Assembly (NCBI GenBank): GCA_007118855.1
Contig: SKQU01000042.1
Location: 1-42,560 of the forward strand
Direction: 5' to 3'
From: Spirochaetaceae bacterium
Lineage (GTDB): Bacteria > Spirochaetota > Spirochaetia > DSM-27196 > SLST01
Length of the DNA: 42,560 nucleotides
Below, in pieces: positions 1 through 8,498 of the stretch. The translations under genes were made by a program, and so were the position numbers. Below the pieces are notes generated by a model that saw only the letters and a list, made by a program, of their open reading frames with translations, did no database searches and was not told the DNA's origin. Every line of letters starts with the position of its first letter. Within the stretch, counting starts at the first letter, position 1.

Positions 1-23
1 CTAATACTCTATTATTTAAGATA

Positions 24-52
24 TTGCACTTCTAGGTGCCGATCACTATACT
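24..52 (+). promoter_or_regulatory. Sigma-70-type promoter of the GGDEF/EAL gene
   Basis: TTGCAC (24-29) and TATACT (47-52) are separated by exactly 17 bases. The expected start of transcription is near base 59, only three bases before the ATG at 62, and no Shine-Dalgarno sequence is visible. The transcript is therefore predicted to be nearly leaderless. This is read from sequence and not measured. Confidence 0.7.
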
Positions 53-61
53 CTGATCTGC

Positions 62-2137
62 ATGGCTGAAGACCGGATACTCGTCGTCGAGGACGAACGG
101 ATCATAGCTCTCGATCTCAAGCGCAGGCTCGAGCGCTACGGGCACCGGGTGGTCGGTCTCGCCGCCACCGCGGACGAGGCGCTGCAGATGACCGCGGCCG
201 AGCGGCCGGATATCGTCCTGATGGACATCATGCTCACCGGAAGCACCGACGGCGTGAGCGCCGCCACCGAGATCCGCCGGCAGTACGGTATTCCGGTTAT
301 CTTCCTCACCGCCTATGCCGACGAGGCGACGATTCAGCGGGCCAAGATCGCCGAGCCGGTGGGATACGTTCTGAAGCCGTTCAAGGAGCGCGAGCTGCAC
401 ACGACGATCGACATAGGGCTCTACAAGAGCCGCGTCGAACGCGAGCTGCTGCGACAGGAACGGCTCTTCTCCTCGATCCTCCGCAGCGCCGGAGACGCGA
501 TCGTCGCCACGGACGCGAAGGGGATTATCCAGTTCATGAATCCGGTCGCGGCAACGCTCACCGGGTGGCACGAAGAAGAGGCTCGCGGGCGCGAGGTCAA
601 CGAGGTGATATCGCTCGTCGCGGACAAGAGCGAGGAGCCGGCGATGATCCCCGTGGAACCGGATCCCCAGAATCGCGTCGCCCGGGCATTCGAGTCGGTC
701 TACCTGCAGAACAAGTTTGGTGCCCGCATTCACATCGAAGGCACGGTCGCCGAGATCCGCGGGGATCGCGGCGAGTTCGAGGGGCTCACGGTCGCGTTTC
801 ACGACATCACGGACATCAAGCGACTGAACGAAACGGTCAGCTACCAGGCGAGCCACGACGCGCTGACCGGCCTCATCAACCGCGACGAGTTCGCCACCAG
901 GCTTGCCGAAATCGCCGAGCCGACCGAAACCTCGGATCAGACCCATCTCTTCCTTTTCATCGACATTGATCAGTTCAAGGTAATCAACGACGTCTGCGGC
1001 CATCTCGCCGGCGACGAGCTGCTGTGCCAGACCGCGGACGGAGTCAAGGAGTTCCTTGATCGAGGGTATGTCCTCGGAAGAGTCGGCGGCGATCAGTTCG
1101 GGTTGATCCTCCTCGACACCTCGCTCGACGAGGGCACCGTGATCGCGCGCGACCTGGTGGCCCATCTGAACCGCAAGTTCATCTGGCAGGAGAAGAGCTA
1201 CAACGTCACGGTGAGCATGGGCGCCGCGCCCATCATGGCCGGAAGCAGCGGCGTGAATGACATCCTGGCCGCCGCAGACGATGCCTGTTCGCTGGTCAAG
1301 GAACACGGCGGAAACGGCGCAGAGGTCTACAAGACCTCAGACTACGTGTTCCTGCGGCGCAAGGGCGAGATGCAGTGGATTGCGCGGCTGACGGAGGCAA
1401 TCGAGGAGGACCGGTTTGCGCTCTACCATCAGGAGATAGCGCCGCTCGACAACCGCCCTGAGGACGTGCCGAAGTACGAGATCCTGCTTCGGCTCAGGGA
1501 CGCGGGCGGCGGGCTCGTTTCCCCGGGCGAGTTCATCACCGCGGCCGAACGCTACAAGCTCATGCCGTCCATCGACAAGTGGGTCGTCGCCGCCGCGTGC
1601 CGCTATGTGTCGCTCGCCGAGAAGCACGCGATTTCGATTCCGGTGATATGCATCAACTTGAGCGGCGCCTCTCTAGTGGACAACTCGCTTCTCGACTATC
1701 TGCTCCTCATGTTCGACACCCACGAGGTGAGCCCGTCGAGCTTCTGTCTCGAAATCACCGAAACCAGCGCCATACAGAACTTCAGCCGCGCGATCAGCTT
1801 CGTGACGCGCCTGCGAGATGAGGGGGCGACCTTCGCGCTGGACGACTTCGGTAACGGATTCTCGTCCTTCTCCTACCTGAAGCGGCTGCCCGTGGACTAC
1901 CTGAAGATCGACGGTTCATTCGTCAAGGAGATCGAGCACGACGAGATCGACCTCGCAATGGTAGAGGCGGTCAACAATATCGGCCACACGATGGGGATGA
2001 AGACGATCGCCGAGTACGTCCACAACGAGAATATCCGCACGATACTGCGCGACATAGGCGTCGACTACGCGCAGGGTTTCGCCGTCTCACGCCCCTCACC
2101 GCTTCCACACGCCCGCGAGCTGCTCGAGCAGGGATGA
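62..2137 (+). CDS. Response regulator with PAS, degenerate GGDEF and EAL domains
   Basis: This 691-residue cytoplasmic protein probably controls cyclic-di-GMP. It has an N-terminal receiver domain with phospho-acceptor Asp55 and the K-P-F signature near residue 104. A PAS domain follows at about residues 140-255, then a GGDEF domain (about 265-420) and a C-terminal EAL domain (about 440-690). The GGDEF motif reads GGDQF (residues 342-346) and I see no RxxD inhibitory site, so cyclase activity is doubtful. The EAL motif reads EIL with the metal-binding Glu473 kept, and the NLS, EITET, DDFG (594-597), KID and AQG motifs are intact. I infer a phosphodiesterase regulated by phosphorylation and perhaps by GTP binding to the GGDEF domain. 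No partner histidine kinase is adjacent. The start is fixed by the promoter three bases upstream of its predicted transcript start. Confidence 0.9.
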   Translation: MAEDRILVVEDERIIALDLKRRLERYGHRVVGLAATADEALQMTAAERPDIVLMDIMLTGSTDGVSAATEIRRQYGIPVIFLTAYADEATIQRAKIAEPVGYVLKPFKERELHTTIDIGLYKSRVERELLRQERLFSSILRSAGDAIVATDAKGIIQFMNPVAATLTGWHEEEARGREVNEVISLVADKSEEPAMIPVEPDPQNRVARAFESVYLQNKFGARIHIEGTVAEIRGDRGEFEGLTVAFHDITDIKRLNETVSYQASHDALTGLINRDEFATRLAEIAEPTETSDQTHLFLFIDIDQFKVINDVCGHLAGDELLCQTADGVKEFLDRGYVLGRVGGDQFGLILLDTSLDEGTVIARDLVAHLNRKFIWQEKSYNVTVSMGAAPIMAGSSGVNDILAAADDACSLVKEHGGNGAEVYKTSDYVFLRRKGEMQWIARLTEAIEEDRFALYHQEIAPLDNRPEDVPKYEILLRLRDAGGGLVSPGEFITAAERYKLMPSIDKWVVAAACRYVSLAEKHAISIPVICINLSGASLVDNSLLDYLLLMFDTHEVSPSSFCLEITETSAIQNFSRAISFVTRLRDEGATFALDDFGNGFSSFSYLKRLPVDYLKIDGSFVKEIEHDEIDLAMVEAVNNIGHTMGMKTIAEYVHNENIRTILRDIGVDYAQGFAVSRPSPLPHARELLEQG

Positions 2138-2156
2138 ACCTCGCCTGATTTCGTAC

Positions 2157-2162
2157 TACAAT
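2157..2162 (+). promoter_or_regulatory. Possible -10 box of the zincin/propeller gene
   Basis: TACAAT lies five bases before the ATG at 2168. This is the near-leaderless spacing seen elsewhere in the window. No convincing -35 box is visible; that position falls on the stop codon of the previous gene. GGAG also sits just before the ATG, but closer than usual for a ribosome binding site. Weak support. Confidence 0.35.
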
Positions 2163-2167
2163 GGAGC

Positions 2168-5041
2168 ATGCGAACGATCCTCTGCGCGGCACTGCTTGCC
2201 GTAACGGCCGTCATTGCGTCGGCCGACAGCCCTGCCGACAGCCTCAGATGGTACTCACACTCCACCGAGCACTTCACGTTCATCTACCGCACCGCGCACC
2301 AGCCCGCGATCGACGAGCTTTCGAGTTTCGCCGACGAGGTCTACGCGGAGATCACCGGGTTCTTCGGCAGCGATCCCGGCCACGTGCCGGTCGTCGTCTA
2401 CGGCGAGACCGACCTTGCAAACGGCTACTACTCACCCGCTCCCCCGCAGCACATCGGGTTGTTCGTCGCTCAGCCGTCGCTCCCGTGGGTCGGGGCGAGC
2501 ACCGGGAGCTGGCTTCGATTGCTCCTTGTACACGAGCTGACCCACTACGTCCACGCCAACTACGACCGCGGCTTGTTCCGGTTGCTCGGGACGGTATTCG
2601 GCCGCTCGCTCGGCGGACTGTTCATCGGGTTCGCTCCCATCTGGACGACCGAGGGACTCGCGGTAAACACGGAGACGATCTACACCTCCGGAGGGCGCGG
2701 ACGTGACCCGTTCTTCGAGATGCTCTACAAGGCGCCCGTCGTCGAGAACCGGCTGCACAACCTCAGACAGGCGGGGTACGACAGCCATCTTGCGCCGCCC
2801 GGCCGTTACTACGTCGCCGGCTACTTCATCTGGGACTATCTCCTTAAGGAGTACGGACCCGAGATCGTCGGAGAGATCTTCGACGACTTCGCGCGTTTCC
2901 CGCTGTTCGGCATCTGGGGTGCGATCCGCCGTACAACGGGCGACCCTATGCGTCACATCTACCCGCGCATCGTTGCGCACCTGGAGAGCCGCTACGCCGG
3001 TCTGCGCGCGATCAACCCGGCGCCGCGCATCACCCCTTTGACGCGCGCTGACTACCATCTGCCGGTACAGACCGATCGCGGGCTCTACCTCTACCGCAGA
3101 CGCCCCGACGCCCGTCCGGCGGTCGTCCGCTTTGACCACGCAACCGGAGTCGAGGAGCCGGTTCTCGAGATGCGGCTCACCGACGAGGCATCCTGGAGCG
3201 TCACCGCCGACGGCATGACCATCGCCTTTGCAGCGATCACGGCCGACAACACCTATCCCGATGAGCCTGCGATCTCCTCCAACCTCTATCTGCGCGATCT
3301 CGCAACGGGTCGAACCACGCAGCTGTCCCGGGACGGCGGCTACTACCAGCCTGCAATCGCCCCGGACGGCACCTATCTGGTTGCCGTCAGGCGTGAGGGC
3401 AGCTACCATCGGCTCGTCCGCTTCGACCTGCCCGCATCGGTGAGCGATGCCGAAGGGCCCGAACCCCGGATCCTGCTCGACCCCGACGATGCCCGCCTCT
3501 ACACTCCGGATGTCTCGCCGGACGGCTCACGCATCGCGCTCGTCGTGAACCAACGCGGCGACCAGCAGGTCGTGCTCGTCGGCGCGAACGACGGCGCGGT
3601 CACGGTGCTCGATCAACCCGAAGGCGGGCTCCCCTACCATCCCACCTTCGCCTCGAACGAGGTGCTCCTCTACGGGCACGATCGCGGGGGCACGCTTGCG
3701 CTCTACCGGCATGACCTTGCGACGCACGAGATCGCGGTCGCAGCACACGACCCCATAGGCGCCTTCGCCGGTCGAGTCGTGGACGGCGAACTGATCTTCA
3801 GCACCTACACGTCGGACGGGTACGCGCTTCGCGCCGGCCCCTGGACGGAAGTGGGCCCGGCGAAGGATCCGGTTCCGGTCAGCGCCGCCCGACCCATCGC
3901 CTCGTTTCCCGCGCCCGAGCCCATGGACCGCGAACGTTACTACCCACTGCCGCGCCCGGTGTTCTGGCTTCCGACGCTCGGCATCGCCGGCCCGGGGCTC
4001 GAGGCGAGCGGGCTCGGAGGCGGCGCGCTGGTCTACGGCGCGGACTACCTGGGCAGAAACGCGTGGCAGGCCACGGCGGTCTGGTTTCCCGCGCTGAGCC
4101 AGATTGACTACGCGCTCGCATGGCAGACGCGGTATGGGCCGTTCGCCTTCCAGGCGGAAACCGACGCGCTCTACCGGGTCAGCCTGGTCGCGCCGGATGA
4201 ACCGGTCTACCTGCGCTCGATCAGGCAGGGGCTCGCGGTGAGCTATCTGCTGCGGTTGCAACACAAGCTCGGGGTCTCGCGGCAGTCGTCGGTCGCCTTG
4301 AGCGCCACGCACCTGCTCGGCTTCCTGTCCCGCACACCGTTTGCCGTCGGGCAGGCCACCTCCAACGAGGTTGAGCTGCGGGTGAACCGGATCGCGCTCG
4401 GCACGACCTACTCGGCGAGCGCCACGCCGCTTTCCTCAATACGGGCCTTCCATGCCCCATGGGCCAGGTCGATCGCGGTCGCGGCGGCTACACCCCTTGA
4501 CGCGCCGGAGTTCACCCCGCAGGCGCTCGTGACGTTCGCCCGCGCCCGTCTGAACGTGGGTCTTGGTGGAACCGACCACGTCCTCGCCCTCGTCCCTCAG
4601 ACGAGCTACGCGACGAGCAGCCGGTTTGCCTCGCCGTTCGGCCTGCGCGGCTTCGAGGCGACTACCGATCACACGGCGAGCGCGGGGATGCGCGGGCGCT
4701 ACCGCCTCGCGCTCGACTACCACACGCCGCACCTGCTCGTAGACATTCCGCTCCTGCCGAGCGTCGGGATTACCGGCTTCGGCCTGACGCTCTTCTCAGA
4801 GGCGACCGGAGGCTACGACCCGTCGCCGGCGCGGGCCGTGATCGATCCGGCTGTCGTTGTTGGAGCCGAGCTCACGACGGTCGTCACCTACTGGGCGAAC
4901 ATACCCGTCAGGCTCGGGCTTGCCGCGAGAATCAGACCCCAGGACCTCGCCTCCTTCTCCGTTCCTGAGGACGTGTCACTCTACCTTCGGTCCGACTTTC
5001 TGCAGTCGATACCACGGATACCGCGGTATCTTGATCAGTGA
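2168..5041 (+). CDS. Secreted gluzincin-type peptidase-like, beta-propeller and barrel-like protein
   Basis: A 957-residue protein with an N-terminal signal peptide (cleavage probably after the ASA at residues 17-19). Residues about 30-280 form a metallopeptidase-like domain with zinc motif HELTH (122-126) and a downstream WTTEGLA carrying Glu162. This spacing and motif are typical of gluzincins (peptidase MA-like families). Residues about 290-570 contain repeated blocks of the 'SPDGS.IA' kind, as in TolB/WD40-like propellers. The C-terminal part, from about 600, alternates aromatic and small residues like an outer-membrane beta-barrel or surface-antigen domain. Location is likely the outer membrane or periplasm. 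The next gene starts inside its stop codon, so the two are probably co-translated. The exact family and substrate are unknown to me. The barrel assignment is an inference from residue pattern only. Confidence 0.75.
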   Translation: MRTILCAALLAVTAVIASADSPADSLRWYSHSTEHFTFIYRTAHQPAIDELSSFADEVYAEITGFFGSDPGHVPVVVYGETDLANGYYSPAPPQHIGLFVAQPSLPWVGASTGSWLRLLLVHELTHYVHANYDRGLFRLLGTVFGRSLGGLFIGFAPIWTTEGLAVNTETIYTSGGRGRDPFFEMLYKAPVVENRLHNLRQAGYDSHLAPPGRYYVAGYFIWDYLLKEYGPEIVGEIFDDFARFPLFGIWGAIRRTTGDPMRHIYPRIVAHLESRYAGLRAINPAPRITPLTRADYHLPVQTDRGLYLYRRRPDARPAVVRFDHATGVEEPVLEMRLTDEASWSVTADGMTIAFAAITADNTYPDEPAISSNLYLRDLATGRTTQLSRDGGYYQPAIAPDGTYLVAVRREGSYHRLVRFDLPASVSDAEGPEPRILLDPDDARLYTPDVSPDGSRIALVVNQRGDQQVVLVGANDGAVTVLDQPEGGLPYHPTFASNEVLLYGHDRGGTLALYRHDLATHEIAVAAHDPIGAFAGRVVDGELIFSTYTSDGYALRAGPWTEVGPAKDPVPVSAARPIASFPAPEPMDRERYYPLPRPVFWLPTLGIAGPGLEASGLGGGALVYGADYLGRNAWQATAVWFPALSQIDYALAWQTRYGPFAFQAETDALYRVSLVAPDEPVYLRSIRQGLAVSYLLRLQHKLGVSRQSSVALSATHLLGFLSRTPFAVGQATSNEVELRVNRIALGTTYSASATPLSSIRAFHAPWARSIAVAAATPLDAPEFTPQALVTFARARLNVGLGGTDHVLALVPQTSYATSSRFASPFGLRGFEATTDHTASAGMRGRYRLALDYHTPHLLVDIPLLPSVGITGFGLTLFSEATGGYDPSPARAVIDPAVVVGAELTTVVTYWANIPVRLGLAARIRPQDLASFSVPEDVSLYLRSDFLQSIPRIPRYLDQ

Positions 5042-5772
5042 TGGCAAGGCTGACCACGACACGCATTTCTGTCACCCTCGTGCTCATGTTCCTGCCGGCG
5101 TTCCTGCTCGCGCACCCGCTGTGGGGCGAGGCGGTCGGCGCGCTACAGGAGAGCGAGGGGCTCGTGCCCGGATCGATGTCGATGCGTTTCGACCAGTACA
5201 ACGGACGCGGGGACCTCATCTCGAGCGACGAGACGCTGGTGCGGCTCTGGATCGATGCAAACGGAGAGGTACAGAGCACGATTGTCCTGGCGCGAAGCAA
5301 TGGCGAGGACGTCACCGAACAGCGACGCGGCGACCCCGGAGCGGGATCGCGGATGTTCGGGCCCGGAGCCGGCGACGATGGTGACGGGTCACCGTTCGCT
5401 TCGCTGCAACGCAGTCCCTTCGCGGTCGAGGAACAGCCCCGGGTGACGATCATCGCTGTGGGGCCTGCGCAGTCGCTGGACGGGCGTACGGTGCTTCCGC
5501 TGGAGTTCGAGCATCGCACCGCACCGGATGTCCTGAGCCGCGGAACCGCCTGGCTCGACGCGGAGAGCGGCACACCGGTACGGCTCGAGTCCACCTTCGA
5601 GCCGCTTCCACGGTTTGTGAGTACGCTGCGTATGGTCCAGCACTATGCTCGAGACAACGACGGCAACCTCATCGTCGAGCGACTGGAGTTCAGCGGCGAC
5701 GGAAGATTTCTCCTGTTTCGGCGTCGGCTTGAAAGCGTATTGTTTTTCTCAGAGTATTTCCGCTTGCCCTGA
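5041..5772 (+). CDS. Exported protein of unknown function, possibly LolA/LolB-like fold
   Basis: A 243-residue protein with a signal peptide ending near the HPLWGEA segment. The ATG at 5041 shares a base with the TGA of the upstream gene (TGATG), so I prefer it over the GTG at 5038 and expect translational coupling. The C-terminal half reads as extended beta-strands with 'AWLDAESGTPVRLES' and 'LIVERLEFSGDGRFL'. These are reminiscent of outer-membrane lipoprotein-sorting proteins, but I cannot confirm membership. The middle (about residues 95-120) is Gly/Asp-rich and probably disordered. Its coupling to the zincin/propeller/barrel protein suggests a shared role in the periplasm or at the outer membrane. 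Confidence 0.7.
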   Translation: MARLTTTRISVTLVLMFLPAFLLAHPLWGEAVGALQESEGLVPGSMSMRFDQYNGRGDLISSDETLVRLWIDANGEVQSTIVLARSNGEDVTEQRRGDPGAGSRMFGPGAGDDGDGSPFASLQRSPFAVEEQPRVTIIAVGPAQSLDGRTVLPLEFEHRTAPDVLSRGTAWLDAESGTPVRLESTFEPLPRFVSTLRMVQHYARDNDGNLIVERLEFSGDGRFLLFRRRLESVLFFSEYFRLP

Positions 5773-5780
5773 GCAGGCGC

Positions 5781-5786
5781 TATACT
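5781..5786 (+). promoter_or_regulatory. -10 box of aroK
   Basis: TATACT ends nine bases before the GTG start at 5796, so the predicted transcript begins about three bases upstream of the start codon. The -35 region is weak: TTTCCG at 5757-5762 with an 18-base spacer is the best I find. No Shine-Dalgarno sequence precedes the GTG. Confidence 0.55.
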
Positions 5787-5795
5787 GAGCCCGCG

Positions 5796-6353
5796 GTGAA
5801 TACGAGTAGAATCTATCTGGTGGGGATGAAGCATACCGGCAAGAGCCGCCATGGGTGTACTCTGGCCGACGGGCTTCGCAGAGACTTCTGCGATACGGAC
5901 ACGATCATCCGGGAGATCGATGAGGCGCAGCACGGCAGTCGCAGGACGGTACGCGACATCTATCTCGAAGACGGCGCCGAACGGTTCCGTCAGCTCGAGA
6001 CGGCGGCGTGCCGTCTGATCGCCGCGAGAGAGGAGCCACTGGTGGTGGCAACCGGAGGCGGGCTGTGCGACAATCAGGAGGCGCTCGAGTCGACACGAGG
6101 GTACCTCCTGGTTCATATCGTCGATACCTACGAGGCGATCGCCGAGCGCGTGTTCACCCGGGGAATCCCGGCGTTTCTGCGAACGAAAGACGAGCGGATC
6201 GCTCGCGAACGGTTCCGCGAGTTGTACGACCGGCGCATCGGCATCTACGACTCGATCGCGCACCTTCGCGTCGAGATCAACGGAAGGCCTCTGCGCTCGG
6301 CAGGCGCACTCGTTGCCGCAACCATCACGGAGTACCTGAATGGCAGGCAGTAG
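5796..6353 (+). CDS. aroK: Shikimate kinase
   Basis: Phosphorylates shikimate at the 3-hydroxyl with ATP, the fifth step of chorismate synthesis, in the cytoplasm. The 185-residue length fits the family. Visible motifs are the P-loop GMKHTGKS near residue 10, the shikimate- and Mg-binding DTD (CDTDT, about 33-37), RFRQLE, the GGG of ATGGGLC, and an Arg-rich lid and C-terminal region (FLRTKDERIARERF). The start is a GTG placed just after a TATACT box. The 3' end overlaps aroC by 14 bases, so the two form an operon. Upstream lies an exported protein gene with no metabolic link. Confidence 0.93.
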   Translation: MNTSRIYLVGMKHTGKSRHGCTLADGLRRDFCDTDTIIREIDEAQHGSRRTVRDIYLEDGAERFRQLETAACRLIAAREEPLVVATGGGLCDNQEALESTRGYLLVHIVDTYEAIAERVFTRGIPAFLRTKDERIARERFRELYDRRIGIYDSIAHLRVEINGRPLRSAGALVAATITEYLNGRQ

Positions 6354-7395
6354 CTTTGGACACGTGTTTCGGCTCACGACATTCGGCGAGTCCCACGGTG
6401 GGGCGGTCGGTGTCGTCGTGGACGGCGTGACCCCGGGACTCGAGATCTCGGAACAGGACATCCAGACGCAGCTCGACCGCCGCAAGCCGGGGCAGAGCTT
6501 CATAACCACTCCGCGCAAGGAGCCGGACACGGTCAGGATCCTCTCCGGCATCTTTGAAGGTCGGACCACCGGAACGCCGGTGATGCTCATCCTCTACAAT
6601 TCCGACGCCGATCCGTCAGCGTACGACGGCATCAAGGGCATGTTCCGGCCCGGACACGCGGACTTCACCTATCTGAGGAAGTACGGCATCCGCGACTACC
6701 GCGGCAGCGGCCGCGCAAGCGGGAGAGAAACCGCCGGAAGAGTCGCGGCCGGCGCGATCGCGCGCAAGCTGCTCGCGCGTCGCGGCGTCGAGGTGCTCGC
6801 CTATACGGTGCGCGCGGCCGGTATTCAGTGCGAACAATTCGTCCCGGATCAGATCGAACACAACATGCTTCGGGCCTGCGATCCGGACGCAGCAACACGG
6901 ATGATGGAACGTATCGCCGGGATTCGCGACCGCGAAGACAGCGTGGGAGGCATCGTCGAGTGCCGCGTTCGCGGAGTCGACCCGGGCCTTGGAGAGCCGG
7001 TCTTCGACAAGCTCGACGCGCATCTGGCGCACGCAATGCTGAGCGTGGGTGCGGTGAAGGGAATCGAGTTCGGCGCTGGATTCGCTGCCGCAGACATGAC
7101 CGGCAGCGAACACAACGACCAGATGCGCGCAGGCGGGTTCGTCACGAACAACGCCGGCGGGATCATCGGCGGGATATCCACCGGGACGGAGATTGTTTTC
7201 AGAGTCGCGGTCAAACCGGTGAGCTCTATCGCGCGCCCCCAGAAAACCGTTGATCTCGACGGCGCCGAGCAGACAATCCGAACCGAAGGCCGGCACGACA
7301 CATGCATCTGTCCGCGGCTCGTACCGGTCATAGAGGCCATGGCCTGCCTCGTGATCGAGGATCACTACAAGCGGCAGGCGGCCCTTCTCGCGTGA
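6340..7395 (+). CDS. aroC: Chorismate synthase
   Basis: Converts 5-enolpyruvylshikimate-3-phosphate to chorismate using reduced FMN, completing the shikimate pathway. The 351-residue protein shows the family's N-terminal signature (FGHVFRLTTFGESHG), the RKPGQS segment, the YRGSGRASGRETAGRVAAG flavin-site block near residues 120-140, and the GGI.GGISTG block near residue 270. It overlaps the end of aroK by 14 bases. Its stop lies two bases from the stop of the convergent rubredoxin gene, with no room for a separate terminator. Confidence 0.96.
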   Translation: MAGSSFGHVFRLTTFGESHGGAVGVVVDGVTPGLEISEQDIQTQLDRRKPGQSFITTPRKEPDTVRILSGIFEGRTTGTPVMLILYNSDADPSAYDGIKGMFRPGHADFTYLRKYGIRDYRGSGRASGRETAGRVAAGAIARKLLARRGVEVLAYTVRAAGIQCEQFVPDQIEHNMLRACDPDAATRMMERIAGIRDREDSVGGIVECRVRGVDPGLGEPVFDKLDAHLAHAMLSVGAVKGIEFGAGFAAADMTGSEHNDQMRAGGFVTNNAGGIIGGISTGTEIVFRVAVKPVSSIARPQKTVDLDGAEQTIRTEGRHDTCICPRLVPVIEAMACLVIEDHYKRQAALLA

Positions 7396-7397
7396 GC

Positions 7398-7559
7398 TTA
7401 CTCTTCCGGAGAGAAGTCCTCTTTCAACGCTCCGCACATCGGACATACCCAGTCGTCAGGGATGTCCTGGAACGAGGTACCGGGCTCGATGCCGTTATCC
7501 GGATCGCCCTCCTCAGGATCATAGATATAGCCGCACACGTTGCATACGTACTTCTGCAT
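7398..7559 (-). CDS. Rubredoxin
   Basis: A 53-residue one-iron electron carrier with the two CxxCG metal-binding loops (CNVCGYIYD and CPMCGALK), canonical in length and sequence. I choose the ATG at 7559 over an in-frame ATG at 7583 because AAGGAG lies at the right distance before 7559 and the chosen N-terminus (MQKYVC) is the family norm. It follows the TIGR02757 gene by 57 bases on the same strand and may be co-transcribed or have its own promoter. The electron-transfer partner is not encoded nearby. Confidence 0.95.
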   Translation of the reverse strand: MQKYVCNVCGYIYDPEEGDPDNGIEPGTSFQDIPDDWVCPMCGALKEDFSPEE

Positions 7560-7616
7560 TCCCAACTCCTTCGAATTCGGCATTGCCTTGTGGATTTCTC
7601 CCTAATGTAGTCAAAA

Positions 7617-8498
7617 TCATGCCGAGCGTGTGCGCTCGAGCGGCGGTTTTCCGACCGACTCCTGCGTGCCGCCAAGGACCAGCCACCTGTGCTCATCGAC
7701 CAGCGGATGGATGCCCGGACGGGTGAGGCAGAAGTCGAAGCGCACCGGGTCGCGCGGGTCGATTGCGCGCAGTGCCCCGGTTATCTCTCGAGCGACGCGG
7801 AGATTCGCCTGCGCACGGGAGGTCAGACCGAGCGCGCGCGCAACCCTCAGGAGGTGGGTATCCACCGGCACGAGCAGGGAGGCGGGCTCGAGGCAGGTCC
7901 AGCCGCCCGGATCGATCGCATCGCGGCGAACCATCCACCTCAGGTAGAGCATCAACCGTTTGCACGCACTCTGCCTTCCCGGCCGCGGCAGGAGAATCGA
8001 CTCTGAGAGCTTCCCTCCTGAGGCGGCCACGACCGCGTCCACGAGCCCGGTGAGACCGGCGATCACCGCATCGCAGCGGTCGCCGGCCTGCCCGAGGGCC
8101 CTGCCCGTGGAGGCGAGCCGGAAACACGCCTCCACAGATCCGTGATCACGCATCACGCCGCGCAGCCCGACGAGCAGCCCCCGGAGCTGTTCGGCGTCGA
8201 AGAACCGGTACCGGAACCCCTCGCAGCAGGTCCGGAGCTCGCGCGCGCTCGCGTGCGTGACGACATCCGCCGGCGTTCCACCCGAGGCCCCGAGCCGGGC
8301 CGCCACCTCGCGGGCGGCCCCCACGATCCCGTCGACTCTGCCGATCGCCAGGCTCGAAGCGATCAGCCCGACCACCTCACGGTCGCGAACCGTCGAGTAC
8401 CGGCGCACAACCTCGAGCGGATCGGGTGAGAGGTAGCGCAGGTGATGATACTGCAGATAGGCTCGCTCGCAGAAGCGCCTCACTGCCTCCGCGTGCAT
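7617..8498 (-). CDS. TIGR02757 (DUF2400) family protein
   Basis: A 293-residue protein matching the TIGR02757 family as I recall it. It has an N-terminal DPLEVVRRYSTVRDREVVGLIASSLAIGR-type block, a central LMLYLRWMVRRD block, and a VDTHLLRVARALGLTSR block followed by the DPRDPVRFDF signature. The last part resembles the helix-hairpin-helix region of DNA glycosylase-fold proteins; the cellular role is not established. The ATG at 8498 overlaps the stop codon of the upstream membrane-protein gene (TGATG), showing translational coupling. The protein has an unusually Arg-rich and Pro-rich C-terminal tail. Confidence 0.85.
   Translation of the reverse strand: MHAEAVRRFCERAYLQYHHLRYLSPDPLEVVRRYSTVRDREVVGLIASSLAIGRVDGIVGAAREVAARLGASGGTPADVVTHASARELRTCCEGFRYRFFDAEQLRGLLVGLRGVMRDHGSVEACFRLASTGRALGQAGDRCDAVIAGLTGLVDAVVAASGGKLSESILLPRPGRQSACKRLMLYLRWMVRRDAIDPGGWTCLEPASLLVPVDTHLLRVARALGLTSRAQANLRVAREITGALRAIDPRDPVRFDFCLTRPGIHPLVDEHRWLVLGGTQESVGKPPLERTRSA

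Noticed and set aside
32-1306. Long minus-strand open frame opposite the GGDEF/EAL gene
   Set aside because: It is antisense to a clear multi-domain protein and lies in GC-rich DNA where such frames are common. It has no ribosome binding site or family motif.
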